Part shown: piece by piece, positions 1-8,603 of the stretch
How the letters are laid out: each line of letters begins with the position of its first letter
How positions within the stretch are numbered: the stretch's first letter is position 1
Origin: Parcubacteria group bacterium M6-OD1-4
GTDB taxonomy: Bacteria > Patescibacteriota > Patescibacteriia > Patescibacteriales > UBA12465
Direction of reading: 5' to 3'
NCBI GenBank assembly: GCA_003056205.1
Contig: LSNS01000004.1
Span: forward strand, 1 to 55,869
DNA: 55,869 bases
The notes under the pieces: model-generated
Databases searched by the model: none
Told to the model about the DNA's origin: nothing
The model's input: only the letters and a program-made list of their open reading frames with translations
Made by a program: the position numbers and the translations under genes

Positions 1-85
1 AAGATGGCTCCAGTACAATACCGAAATCATCTTTTATCTCTAACCTAGCTTTTTTACTTGTGTCCACTTTATGGGGTACGGTTCA
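1..85 (+). mobile_element. 3' end of an IS3-family insertion sequence (partial)
   Basis: The first 48 bases read in frame 1 as the last 15 residues of a transposase, KMAPVQYRNHLLSLT, and then a TAG stop. This matches the usual ending of IS3-family OrfB integrases, where a (M/L)SPVxYR motif sits a few residues before the stop. About a dozen bases later, near 60-85, lies GTGTCCACTTTATGGGGTAC followed by GGTTCA. This resembles the terminal inverted repeat of IS3-group elements with a GTGGACA core. The rest of the element lies outside the window, so it cannot be judged intact or not. The element ends about 50 bases beyond the rpmA stop codon. Confidence 0.7.
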
Positions 86-135
86 AAGAAGCTTGTTTTT
101 TTATAATCTATTTTTCTGGTTTGTTTTTCTGAATT

Positions 136-618
136 TTAGCCTTTGCTTTCCGTTGCGGATTTATCAGCAGTTTTCTTCGTTTTTTTATTTAATAAACGTT
201 GTTGACGATTAGCTATCTTTTGTTGACGAATTAAATTTTTCTTTGCTGTTGTGCGGTAAGCAGAAGATTTAATAGTTCCTCCTTTTTTTGGTGGTGTTTT
301 TCGACGAAGAGTCTTTTCATCAGGAGCGGGGTTAGTCTTAGTCGGTGGAAAAACACTAACCACCTTAGTAGTTTTTAAACTACTATTAAATTTTTTCAGT
401 TTCTTAGTAGAGAATTTAACAAAACCATTAATTAAAGAAAACAAGGTGTCATCACGACCCTTCTTAACATTTAAACCTGGATAATATTTAGTTCCACGTT
501 GTCTGACGATAATTGAACCAATTTTTGCCCACTGACCATCAGTTAACTTTAAACCGAGACGTCTTCCAGCTGAATCTCGCCCTAAGGAGGTTGATCCGCC
601 GGCTTTCTTATGTGCCAT
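136..618 (-). CDS. rpmA: 50S ribosomal protein L27 with long basic C-terminal extension
   Basis: L27 lies at the base of the 50S central protuberance, with its N-terminus reaching toward the peptidyl-transferase centre. The protein begins [10 protein letters not shown] at 618. An in-frame ATG at 657 would add 13 residues but is not plausible, because MAHKKAGG is the conserved L27 start and no Firmicutes-type cleaved leader is seen. [15 protein letters not shown] and the GRDDTLF motif follow. The L27 fold ends near residue 67. Usual L27 is about 85 residues, but this one is 160. The rest is a Lys/Arg/Thr-rich, probably disordered tail. rplU, the usual neighbour, is absent, and the gene has its own promoter at 700-728. 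Confidence 0.95.
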   Translation of the reverse strand: MAHKKAGGSTSLGRDSAGRRLGLKLTDGQWAKIGSIIVRQRGTKYYPGLNVKKGRDDTLFSLINGFVKFSTKKLKKFNSSLKTTKVVSVFPPTKTNPAPDEKTLRRKTPPKKGGTIKSSAYRTTAKKNLIRQQKIANRQQRLLNKKTKKTADKSATESKG

Positions 619-699
619 ACAGATTTTAATAACACCAAACACATCAAACACTAACAATGATGTGCCAGGTTTATACTAATTATTTATTTTACTGGTCTA

Positions 700-728
700 A
701 ATATAACAAAAGGGTCTTTAATTGTCAA
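700..728 (-). promoter_or_regulatory. Predicted sigma70-type promoter for rpmA
   Basis: On the minus strand there is a consensus -35 TTGACA (723-728), a 17-base spacer and a -10 TATATT (700-705). It gives rpmA a leader of about 75 bases. The leader shows no Shine-Dalgarno sequence before the ATG at 618. Confidence 0.7.
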
Positions 729-787
729 ATTTTTAATTTCTAAAATATTTTCCCTAAAAAAATAGTTTTAATTTTTAAAAAATATGT

Positions 788-793
788 TATAAT
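788..793 (+). promoter_or_regulatory. Predicted -10 box for the ferredoxin/ATPase operon
   Basis: A consensus TATAAT lies about 85 bases before the ferredoxin start and diverges from the rpmA promoter. No good -35 is present at the expected distance (TTTTAA-like bases near 766), so the promoter is weaker or activator-dependent. Confidence 0.45.
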
Positions 794-876
794 AAGCGTA
801 GTAAATATTTAAATAAAGTAGTTAATAAAAACGTTAATTTATTATTGTTAAGAAGATAAATTACGTGATAAATAAT

Positions 877-1053
877 ATGATTAAAATAGATGAGAATAAG
901 TGTGTTGGTTGCGGTTTATGTGCCGGGCAACACCCCGAAAGTTTCCAAATGAATCTTGATGGAAAAGCTGAGGTTATTAATGATCAAGAAACTCCTGGTA
1001 CTCAAAAAGCTATTAGTGATTGTCCAGCGGGGGCAATTAGCTCTGTTAAATAA
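877..1053 (+). CDS. Small [4Fe-4S] ferredoxin
   Basis: This is a single-cluster ferredoxin, a soluble one-electron carrier. Counting from the GTG at 865, the cluster ligands are C13, C16 and C19 in CVGCGLC, with C53 in the DCPAGAI motif near the C-terminus. The fifth Cys that often follows the first motif (CxxxCP) is replaced by His (GQHPE), as in ferredoxins without the structural disulfide. The ATG at 877 is preferred over the GTG at 865 because it gives the usual eight residues (MIKIDENK) before the first Cys. It is the first gene of a run with the hypothetical gene at 1063 and the ATPase at 1550. No redox partner is encoded nearby. Confidence 0.88.
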   Translation: MIKIDENKCVGCGLCAGQHPESFQMNLDGKAEVINDQETPGTQKAISDCPAGAISSVK

Positions 1054-1062
1054 ATAAAATTT

Positions 1063-1542
1063 ATGGCTGTTGAAAAAAAGGTCGCTAGACCACATTTTGA
1101 AAAAAAAGAAACAGTTTCTTCACGAGTTGAACAAAACAATAAACCCGAAAAATCGCTTGAGAAAAAACCTTTAACATCGGAAAAACCTTTGGATGGTTTA
1201 GAGTCCTCACCAGTAGTTAACGCAGTATTGCCGAACAGTTCGCAGCTGGCAGTAAATTTCCAACAACGACGTGCAGCGGCGATTGATCAGATTTTAGCAG
1301 AGGGTTTAAATGATGTTTTTTTAAGTTTAGATAGTAATGAGCAAAAAATCTTTAAGAAAAAAGGAGAAGAGACCGTTCTGAAAATTAATGAATTATTGGT
1401 TAAAGGAAAAGTTAAGATAAATAAGATAATTGATTTAATTCGAAAATGGCTTAGTTTGGTTCCCGGTTTAAATAAATTCTTTTTAGAACAAGAAATAAAG
1501 ATTAAAGCCGATAAAATATTAAAAATTAAAGATAAACTTTAA
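1063..1542 (+). CDS. Hypothetical protein upstream of TraG/VirD4-like ATPase
   Basis: I do not recognise a family. The first 60 residues are highly charged and Lys/Glu/Ser-rich, probably disordered. Residues 65-159 are predicted helical and end in a Lys/Ile-rich segment (KINKIIDLIRKWLSLVPG, then KIKADKILKIKDKL) that looks amphipathic and could lie on a membrane. There is no signal peptide or clear transmembrane segment. It starts 9 bases after the ferredoxin stop and ends 7 bases before the ATPase start, so it is almost certainly co-transcribed and may assist that ATPase. Confidence 0.6.
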   Translation: MAVEKKVARPHFEKKETVSSRVEQNNKPEKSLEKKPLTSEKPLDGLESSPVVNAVLPNSSQLAVNFQQRRAAAIDQILAEGLNDVFLSLDSNEQKIFKKKGEETVLKINELLVKGKVKINKIIDLIRKWLSLVPGLNKFFLEQEIKIKADKILKIKDKL

Positions 1543-1549
1543 ATAATCT

Positions 1550-4018
1550 ATGGGAGGAATAACTATTAATTTAGGGGAACCAGTTTTGATTTCGTTGATT
1601 GGCATTGCGATCATCTTTTTAATTTTGGTTATTTTACGTCTAATTCGCTTTTTAATATCTCGAGCTCATTATTTTCCTCATCAAGTATTTTTAGTTCGTT
1701 TGCCAAAAGAGAAACCAGAAGATAATAAAAAAGAGGATAGCGATCAACAACTGAAAGAAGAAATTTCAAAAGGCGAGACTGTTTTTTCGGCAATCGGTGG
1801 TTTAAAAGCTCAACGGGGATTCAGAACTTGGTTTTTAGGACGAAATGATCAATTTTCCTTTGAAATTGTCGCTAGCCATAATCAAATATCCTTTTATGTT
1901 GTTGCCCCTCAAGGGGAGTTTCGTTATTTAGAACAGCAAATTCAAGCTTATTATCCAGAAGCCGTTATTGAAGAAGTTGAAGACTATAATCCTTTTAGTT
2001 CGCAAGGAATAGTCGTAGCAGCTTATCTACGAACTTTAAAAAGTTTTATTTTTCCGATTAAAACTTATCAGAAAATGGATGTTGATCCCCTCAATTCTCT
2101 AATTAACGTTCTATCTAAATTATCTAAAGACGAGAGTATTGTTATTCAATATACCGTCCGTAGTGCTCGGAGTTCTTGGCATACTCGTTCGCGACGGGTG
2201 GTTGCTAAAATTAACCAAAAGAATTCTGTTAAGAAAGGATTACGAGCCGCCAGTCTTCTTGGCAAAATAGAGTCCATCTTGGGCGGATTTGTCAGTTCTT
2301 CCAAAAACAAGAATGAAGATACTTTAGCCCCTAAAAAATTATCAGCGGTGGAAGAAGAAATGTTAAAATCTATCGAAGAAAAAAACCTAAAAGCCGGTTT
2401 AAATGTTAATATTCGAATTATTAGTTGTGCCCAAACTCGTGAGCAAGCTAATATTTATCTGGAAAATGTGGGTAGTGCTTTTATGGAATATAATAATTTT
2501 AGCTATGGAAATGTTTTTTCTCGTTTACAACGAGGACGAACCAAGAGAATTATTAATGATTTTATTTATCGACGTTTTCATGAGAAAATTAGTTTTTTAT
2601 TAAATAGCGAAGAATTGGCTAGTATTTTTCATTTTCCTTTAAAAACAATTGAAACTCCTAATATTAATTGGTTAACTGCTAAAATTGCTCCAGCCCCAGG
2701 AACAGTCTCTAGCGAGGGAATTAGCCTCGGCGAGAACGTTTATCGGGGGATTAGTAAGGAAATTCGCATTAAGCGTAGTGATCGACGTCGTCATACTTAT
2801 ATTGTTGGTAAATCTGGTACTGGTAAATCAGTTTTATTAGCTAATATGGCTGTCCAAGATATTCAAAATGGGGAAGGGGTTTGTGTTCTTGATCCCCATG
2901 GTGATTTAATCACCGATATTTTGGATCGTATTCCTCCAGAGCGGGTTGAAGATGTAATTGTTTTTTCTCCAGCGGATCTTGAACGTCCTTTAGCTTTAAA
3001 TCTATTAGATTATGATGAACGTTATCCTGAACAAAAAAGTTTTGTCATCAATGAAATGATTGGTATTTTTGATAAATTATATGATTTAAAAGCAACTGGT
3101 GGACCAATGTTTGAGCAATATATGCGTAATGCGATGTTGTTGATTATGGATGATCCGGCCAGTGGTTCAACTCTCATGGAAATTCCGAAAGTTCTTGCTG
3201 ATGAAAAATTTAGACGTTTAAAACTAGAGCGTTGTCAGAATAAAACAGTCGTTGATTTCTGGAAAAAAGAAGCAGAAAAGGCTGGCGGTGAAGCGGCTTT
3301 GGCTAATATTGTTCCTTATATTACTTCTAAATTAACCTCTTTCATTTCTAATGATATGATGCGACCAATTATTGGTCAACAGAAAAGTGCTTTTAGTCTC
3401 CGTGAAGTAATGGATCAACAAAAGATTTTATTAATTGATTTACCCAAAGGTTTAGTTGGCGAGATGAATGCTTATTTATTGGGAATGATTTTGGTTGGTA
3501 AAATTTTAATTGCTGCTCTATCTCGGAGTGATATGGCTGCCTCTGAACGAAAAGATTTTTATTTATATATTGATGAATTCCAAAATTTTACTACTAACTC
3601 TATTTGTCAAATTTTATCAGAAGCTCGAAAATATGCTTTAGATTTAATTATTGCTCACCAGTATATTGGACAATTAAGCAAAAACAATGATACGGAAATT
3701 AAAGATGCCGTCTTTGGTAATGTGGGAACTTTGATTAGTTTTAAAGTTGGCTCCGAAGATGCGGAATTTTTAGTTAAAGAATTTTCTCCAGTTTTTAATG
3801 AATATGATTTAATTAATATTGATAAAGGAACGGCCTATATTAAATTATTGGTTGATAATAGTGCTGTTCGTCCTTTTTCCTTAAAAACTATCTGGCCTCC
3901 AATCGGTGTTAAACAAGAGGGAATGGCTGATCGTGTTCGTGCTCTTAGTCGTTTAAAATATGGTCAAAATGTTCGTTTAGTAGAAGCGGAAATAAGTAAA
4001 CGTTCGGAGCTAAGTTAA
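1550..4018 (+). CDS. Membrane-anchored TraG/VirD4-VirB4-type ATPase
   Basis: This is a hexameric DNA- or protein-pumping ATPase of the conjugation coupling-protein superfamily. One transmembrane segment lies at about residues 11-36. A large N-terminal domain of unclear fold fills 60-370. The RecA-like ATPase follows, with Walker A GKSGTGKS at 420-427, the VLDPHGDL motif shortly after, and Walker B ending in LYIDEFQNF (acidic pair D675-E676). At 822 residues it is longer than a minimal coupling protein. No relaxase, pilin or other type IV secretion gene is in the window, so it acts alone or with distant genes. Lone copies of this type are common in CPR genomes. Export of DNA or protein across the envelope is inferred. 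Confidence 0.85.
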   Translation: MGGITINLGEPVLISLIGIAIIFLILVILRLIRFLISRAHYFPHQVFLVRLPKEKPEDNKKEDSDQQLKEEISKGETVFSAIGGLKAQRGFRTWFLGRNDQFSFEIVASHNQISFYVVAPQGEFRYLEQQIQAYYPEAVIEEVEDYNPFSSQGIVVAAYLRTLKSFIFPIKTYQKMDVDPLNSLINVLSKLSKDESIVIQYTVRSARSSWHTRSRRVVAKINQKNSVKKGLRAASLLGKIESILGGFVSSSKNKNEDTLAPKKLSAVEEEMLKSIEEKNLKAGLNVNIRIISCAQTREQANIYLENVGSAFMEYNNFSYGNVFSRLQRGRTKRIINDFIYRRFHEKISFLLNSEELASIFHFPLKTIETPNINWLTAKIAPAPGTVSSEGISLGENVYRGISKEIRIKRSDRRRHTYIVGKSGTGKSVLLANMAVQDIQNGEGVCVLDPHGDLITDILDRIPPERVEDVIVFSPADLERPLALNLLDYDERYPEQKSFVINEMIGIFDKLYDLKATGGPMFEQYMRNAMLLIMDDPASGSTLMEIPKVLADEKFRRLKLERCQNKTVVDFWKKEAEKAGGEAALANIVPYITSKLTSFISNDMMRPIIGQQKSAFSLREVMDQQKILLIDLPKGLVGEMNAYLLGMILVGKILIAALSRSDMAASERKDFYLYIDEFQNFTTNSICQILSEARKYALDLIIAHQYIGQLSKNNDTEIKDAVFGNVGTLISFKVGSEDAEFLVKEFSPVFNEYDLINIDKGTAYIKLLVDNSAVRPFSLKTIWPPIGVKQEGMADRVRALSRLKYGQNVRLVEAEISKRSELS

Positions 4019-4054
4019 TTTAAATAATTTATTTTTCTTTGTTTTTAAAATTTT

Positions 4055-5812
4055 ATGTCTACCTTATATCGTGACTATCGTCCGCAAAAATTTTCTGAAG
4101 TTCTTGGGCAAAATCATGTTAAAATTGCTTTACAACATGAAATTGAGGCTTCTAAAACGGCAAGTGCCTATCTGTTTTGTGGTCCACGAGCGGTTGGAAA
4201 GACAACGGTGGCCCGTATTTTAGCTAAGGCGGTTAATTGTGAACAACGTCCTCAGAAACAGTATGAGCCCTGTAATACTTGTCCAGCTTGTCAAAGTATT
4301 ACCGCTGGAAAAAATTTGGATGTCGTGGAGATTGATGCGGCGAGTAATACTGGTGTAGATAATGTTCGAGAAAATATTATTGCTTTCTCTCGCTTAGCTC
4401 CTCTTAATGCTAAATTTAAAGTTTTTATTATTGATGAAGTACACATGCTTTCTTTGTCGGCTTTCAATGCTTTGTTAAAAATAATTGAAGAGCCGCCTCT
4501 GAATACTATGTTTATTTTATGTACCACTGAAGTTCAGAAAGTTCCAGGAACCGTTATTTCCCGTTGTGAGCGCTATGATTTTCAGCATATTAGTGTTAAA
4601 GATATTGTGAAGAAATTATCATATATTGCTCAAAACGAAAAAGTAAAAGTTGATTCAGAGGTTCTCGAGGCTGTCGCTCGTCATTCGGGGGGATATTTAA
4701 GAGATGCTGAGAGTTTATTAGGAAAGATTTTTTCTTTAAGTGATCAAGAAATTACTCGTGAACAAGCGGAATTAGTTATTCCTCACTATAACAGTAATGA
4801 GGCGGTTGATTTATTAGACCACCTAATTCACAAAGATGCGGTGAAAGCTATCAGTTTAATTAATAGTTTAGTGGATAGTGGTATTAATGTTAAAGTTTTC
4901 ACTGGTGAAATTATTGAGCTTTTACGGAAAATAATGCTTGGTAAATTGAGTCCGGAATTAGTGGATAATTTAGGGCTTGATCTTGGAGAAAATTTAGAAA
5001 AAAGATTAAGTCAATTAACTGTTAATTTAGACTGGCAACAACTTTTCTCTTTCACGCGACGTTTTTTAAAAGTTTTTAATGATTATAAAAACCTTTCCAT
5101 ACCGCAATTACCTTTAGAGTTAGCGGTAACTGAACTGTCGCTAGGTCTCGTTGAAGATGTAAATTTCCAAGGAATAAATTCTGATTCAAAGTTCAAGTCT
5201 CCGTCTGCTAGTCCTCGAACTATAAATTCGGCAACAAAAGCTAAGACTAATTTCTCGTCAAACGATTCTCAGTTAACAACTTCATCATCACCACCAGAGC
5301 CTTCTAAACCTTCATCATCAATCTCATCATCTTTAGCAACTAAAGAGAATTTTAATTTAACAAAATCAAAAATTATTGAGAAATGGCCAGAATTTTTGAT
5401 AAAAATAAAAAAATATAATCATTCTTTGTCTTTCGTTCTACAAAATTGCGATCCCCGAGAAATAAAAAACTCTAATTTATTTTTAGTTTTTAAATATAAA
5501 TTTCATCAAAACCGCATTAATGATGCTGCGATTAGAAACATTGTTGAAAAAACTTTAGCTGAAGTCTTTAAAGCTAATCTTAGTTTCAGTTCCGAAGTAG
5601 ACGAAAAACTCCAAATTAAACATTCCCAGAATTTTACTGCTCAAGCAGATTCTAGTGAACATAATTTAACTCCTAATTCCAAGATTAATAATTCCTCGGC
5701 CGATTCTACTCTTCAACAACAAAAGCCTAATTCCGTAGCACCCCCCTCCCAAAGTTCCTCAGGTTTATTAGGAGATTTATTGAATACTTTTGGCGGAGAA
5801 GTGATTAGTTAA
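4055..5812 (+). CDS. dnaX: DNA polymerase III subunit gamma/tau
   Basis: This is the clamp-loader ATPase subunit of the replicase. Walker A GPRAVGKTT is at residues 43-51. A zinc module is formed by C62, C73, C76 and C79. The Walker B DEVH box is at 127-130 and an SRC sensor-1 motif follows at about 170. The collar domain ends near 370. A Ser/Pro/Thr-rich linker runs from about 372 to 432, then a small C-terminal domain resembling the tau end. The total of 585 residues is near the usual full-length tau. recR, a common neighbour, is absent. An A7 run at 5407-5413 sits in the phase needed for -1 slippage and would give a 454-residue gamma-like product. Confidence 0.96.
   Translation: MSTLYRDYRPQKFSEVLGQNHVKIALQHEIEASKTASAYLFCGPRAVGKTTVARILAKAVNCEQRPQKQYEPCNTCPACQSITAGKNLDVVEIDAASNTGVDNVRENIIAFSRLAPLNAKFKVFIIDEVHMLSLSAFNALLKIIEEPPLNTMFILCTTEVQKVPGTVISRCERYDFQHISVKDIVKKLSYIAQNEKVKVDSEVLEAVARHSGGYLRDAESLLGKIFSLSDQEITREQAELVIPHYNSNEAVDLLDHLIHKDAVKAISLINSLVDSGINVKVFTGEIIELLRKIMLGKLSPELVDNLGLDLGENLEKRLSQLTVNLDWQQLFSFTRRFLKVFNDYKNLSIPQLPLELAVTELSLGLVEDVNFQGINSDSKFKSPSASPRTINSATKAKTNFSSNDSQLTTSSSPPEPSKPSSSISSSLATKENFNLTKSKIIEKWPEFLIKIKKYNHSLSFVLQNCDPREIKNSNLFLVFKYKFHQNRINDAAIRNIVEKTLAEVFKANLSFSSEVDEKLQIKHSQNFTAQADSSEHNLTPNSKINNSSADSTLQQQKPNSVAPPSQSSSGLLGDLLNTFGGEVIS
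5407..5418 (+). other. Candidate -1 frameshift site in dnaX
   Basis: The reading frame here is ATA AAA AAA TAT AAT. The heptamer A AAA AAA is therefore in the X XXY YYZ phase. After a -1 slip the next codons are ATA (5413-5415) and TAA (5416-5418), so one residue is added and translation ends. This copies the arrangement in Escherichia coli dnaX, where slippage makes gamma. No clear downstream stem-loop or upstream Shine-Dalgarno stimulator is visible, and A7 runs are frequent in such AT-rich DNA. Confidence 0.4.
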
Positions 5813-5840
5813 AATTAAAATATTATTTACACTTAAATTT

Positions 5841-7091
5841 ATGCTAGATTTAAAATTAATTAAAGAGAAAACTAAAGAAGTTCGAGAAGGATTATTAAAA
5901 AGAATGGCTCCCGAAAAACTGGATTTAGAGAGAATTATTAATCTTGATGAAAAACGTTTAAAATTACTCCAAGATTTAGAAGTTTTACAAGCAAAACGTA
6001 ATCAGAATTCCAAGAGTAAGCCGAGCCCTGAGATAATTAGCGAAATGAAAACTCTCGGTGGAAAAATTAAAGTTTTAAATGAAAAACTTTCAGAGGTTAG
6101 TGATCAGCTTCACACTTATTTATCAGAATTACCAAATATTCCTGCCACCGATGTCATTGCTGGCGGCAAAGAGAATAATGAAGTTATTTTTACTTCTGGT
6201 AGTAAACCAAAATTTGATTTTCAAGCTAAAGATCACATGGAATTAGCAGAGTCTTTAGATATCATTGATTATCAACGAGCGGTTAAAATGTCCGGAAATG
6301 GTTTTTGGATTTATAAAGGCGCTGGAGCATTATTGGAGTGGGCTTTGTTATCTTATTTTATTGATTGGCATTATCAACACGCTTATCAATTTTTAATTCC
6401 TCCATTCTTGTTAACGGAAAAGTCAGCTTATACCTCTGGTCATCTACCCAAATTTAGAGATGATTTATTTTGGACCACCGATAAGCTTTGTTTAAATGCG
6501 ACTAGCGAAATGATGCTTGGTAATTATTACCGTGATGAAATTTTAGCTGGCGATGAATTGCCCTTAAAATATTATGCTTATTCCGCTTGTTTTCGGCGAG
6601 AAGCTGGTAGTTATCGATCTGAAGAGCGGGGAATGATTCGAGGACATCAATTTAATAAAGTGGAAATGTTTATTTTTTCTAAACCTGAGGAATCTTGGTC
6701 AATGTTCACGGAATTGGTTAACAATGTTCAAGAATTAGTGGCTAGTTTAGGTTTACATTTTCAAGTTTCTAAGTTAGCCGCCGAGGATTGTAGTGCGGCG
6801 ATGGCGAAAACTTATGATGTGGAAGTTTATATTCCGAGTATGGGAATTTATAAAGAAGTGAGTAGTATTTCTAATGCTTTGGATTATCAAGCTCGTCGTG
6901 GTCAAATTCGTTATCGTAATTCTGTAACTGGTAAAAATGAATATGTCCACACTTTGAATGCTTCGGGCGTGGCGACTAGCCGTCTCTTACCAGCTATTTT
7001 AGAACAGAATCAACAAGCCGATGGTTCAGTATTAATTCCTAAGGTACTTTATAAATATTTACCTAGTGATTTGAAAGTAATTAAAAAATAA
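5841..7091 (+). CDS. serS: Seryl-tRNA synthetase
   Basis: This enzyme charges tRNA-Ser and is a class II synthetase. Residues 1-105 form the long tRNA-binding coiled coil. The catalytic core carries motif 2 near 249-272 (CFRREAGSYR then EERGMIRGHQF) and motif 3 near the C-terminus (TLNASGVATSRLLPAILE), with the DYQARRGQIRYRN segment between them. The total of 416 residues is normal for bacteria. It starts 28 bases after dnaX with no terminator between, so read-through is likely. No Shine-Dalgarno sequence precedes the ATG. Confidence 0.96.
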   Translation: MLDLKLIKEKTKEVREGLLKRMAPEKLDLERIINLDEKRLKLLQDLEVLQAKRNQNSKSKPSPEIISEMKTLGGKIKVLNEKLSEVSDQLHTYLSELPNIPATDVIAGGKENNEVIFTSGSKPKFDFQAKDHMELAESLDIIDYQRAVKMSGNGFWIYKGAGALLEWALLSYFIDWHYQHAYQFLIPPFLLTEKSAYTSGHLPKFRDDLFWTTDKLCLNATSEMMLGNYYRDEILAGDELPLKYYAYSACFRREAGSYRSEERGMIRGHQFNKVEMFIFSKPEESWSMFTELVNNVQELVASLGLHFQVSKLAAEDCSAAMAKTYDVEVYIPSMGIYKEVSSISNALDYQARRGQIRYRNSVTGKNEYVHTLNASGVATSRLLPAILEQNQQADGSVLIPKVLYKYLPSDLKVIKK

Positions 7092-7135
7092 AGTAATTAA
7101 AAAGTCAGAATTTATTATTTTAATTGTTTAGATTG

Positions 7136-7410
7136 ATGAAAAAGTTATTTTATCTAATTTTAGTATTTGCTTTTCTGTGGCCAATAAGTTCTCGGGCGGC
7201 AATTTTAAAGAAAACCCATCCACACTTAGCTAATTATTTTTTACAATGTTGATAATTATAATAATGTTTATTTACGACAAGATTTTGCTCAGGGGATATT
7301 TAAGGGTTGGTGGTTAAGGGATAGCCAGGGGCAAAGAATTTCCAATTAGCCCACACCTTGATGCTTAATATTTCTAATGGTGCTTTAGTTAATAAAGGCC
7401 AGAGATAAGT
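7136..7410 (+). pseudogene. Decayed GHL15-type glycoside hydrolase gene
   Basis: An ATG at 7136 opens a signal peptide (MKKLFYLILVFAFLWPISS) followed by KKTHPHLANYFLQ and a TGA. This is the start of the GHL15-like hydrolases (HPxLANYFLRW). After a frame change, YLRQDFAQGIFKGWWLRDSQ continues to GQRISN. After another frame change and a TAG where the family has Trp, HTLMLNISNGALVNKGQR follows and stops. The order of blocks matches the family, but about 50 or more residues are missing inside, and the catalytic half is gone. At least two frameshifts and one large deletion are needed, so it is not functional. It fills most of the serS-alr gap. Confidence 0.65.
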
Positions 7411-7435
7411 CATTTCGCAGTAATTTTTATTTATT

Positions 7436-8563
7436 ATGTTTGATGCTCTTAAAAAAATAATAAAACCGAAATATCCAACTTTAAATAGGATTGAGCTGAG
7501 TGCTAGGCAAATTATTGCCAATTATAATTATTTGCAGAGTCTTCAGACTGATGCTGCTATCTTTCCAGTTTTAAAATCTAATGCTTATGGTCATGGATTA
7601 AAAGAGGTGGCGACAATTCTTAATCGAAGTTCGGCGGTTTTAGTGGCCGTTGATTCTTTTCCCGAAGCCCAGGTCCTTTATCATTATTTTAAACGCGGAG
7701 TTTTAATTTTAGGAGAAATGCCTTATTTAGCTTATCGTTATTTGAATTTAGCACGAACAGAAGTAGTGGTCTATAATGCTAGCACTTTAAAATACCTTAC
7801 TCGTTTTGGTAAAAAAATTAAAATCCATTTATTTATTAATTCTGGAATGAATCGTGAGGGAATTAAAGATCTTCGTTCCTTCTTAATTAAAAATAAGAAA
7901 TATTTAGATCAAGTTACTATCACCGGAATTTGTTCACATTTAGCTTCAGCTGATCAAGATTCAGCTTTAACAAAGATTCAAGAATCTCAATTTAGAAAAG
8001 CGGTGGAAATTTTACATTCTTTTTCTTATTTTCCTCGTTGGATTCATCTCGGTAATTCAGCGGCTGTTTTTAAAATTCATGATAAATTATTAACTGCTTA
8101 TCGTCCGGGTTTAGCTTTATATGGTTATCATCCTTTTGCAAAGAATGATAATTCTTTACAGCCTGCTCTAGAGGTTTTTTCAACTATTGTTTCTCTTCAA
8201 TCAGTAAAAGCTGGTGAAACAGTTTCCTATCAAGAAACTTATCAAGTCTCTCAGGCGGGACAGATTGCCGTTTTGCCGTTTGGTTATTTTGAAGGTCTCG
8301 ATCGTCGTTTTTCTAATCGAGCTCAATTTTTAGTTCAATCCTCAACAGAAAATTTTTTTGCTCGAATTGCTGGTCAAGTTTGTATGAATCTCAGTTGCTT
8401 AGACGTTGGGCAACATCCTCTTGCTTTGGGGGATTCAGTAAAAATAATTTCTAAAAAGAACGCTGATCCGAATTCCATCATCAATCTCTCGTCATTGATT
8501 GACACTATCCCCTATGAAGTTTTAGTTAAATTACAAAGTAATATCCACCGAAAAATAGTTTGA
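7436..8563 (+). CDS. alr: Alanine racemase
   Basis: A PLP enzyme that makes D-alanine for peptidoglycan. The PLP lysine is K47 in VLKSNAYGHG. The second catalytic base is Y265 in ETVSYQETY, which falls on the same number as in well-studied homologues. A GQVCMN motif replaces the usual CMD near the active site. The total of 375 residues is full length for the family. The start ATG lies just after the hydrolase remnant and no Shine-Dalgarno sequence is present. It ends with TGA, which supports the standard code. The following ftsQ-like gene fits a wall/division theme. Confidence 0.95.
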   Translation: MFDALKKIIKPKYPTLNRIELSARQIIANYNYLQSLQTDAAIFPVLKSNAYGHGLKEVATILNRSSAVLVAVDSFPEAQVLYHYFKRGVLILGEMPYLAYRYLNLARTEVVVYNASTLKYLTRFGKKIKIHLFINSGMNREGIKDLRSFLIKNKKYLDQVTITGICSHLASADQDSALTKIQESQFRKAVEILHSFSYFPRWIHLGNSAAVFKIHDKLLTAYRPGLALYGYHPFAKNDNSLQPALEVFSTIVSLQSVKAGETVSYQETYQVSQAGQIAVLPFGYFEGLDRRFSNRAQFLVQSSTENFFARIAGQVCMNLSCLDVGQHPLALGDSVKIISKKNADPNSIINLSSLIDTIPYEVLVKLQSNIHRKIV

Positions 8564-8603
8564 GTTATTATTTTTAGCTTATATTAGATAAAATATCTAA
8601 AAA

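Noticed and set aside
2403-2603. 66-codon forward open frame inside the TraG/VirD4-like gene
   Set aside because: It lies wholly inside a well-supported gene in another frame and shows no domain or initiation signal.
7300-7521. 73-codon reverse open frame over the serS-alr gap
   Set aside because: It overlaps the start of alr and the forward remnant of the glycosidase explains the gap.
8561-8563. Possible recoding of UGA as in some CPR lineages
   Set aside because: alr ends at the family's usual end with TGA, and the deacetylase TGA overlaps the next ATG as ATGA at 42480-42483. No in-frame TGA was seen inside any conserved gene.
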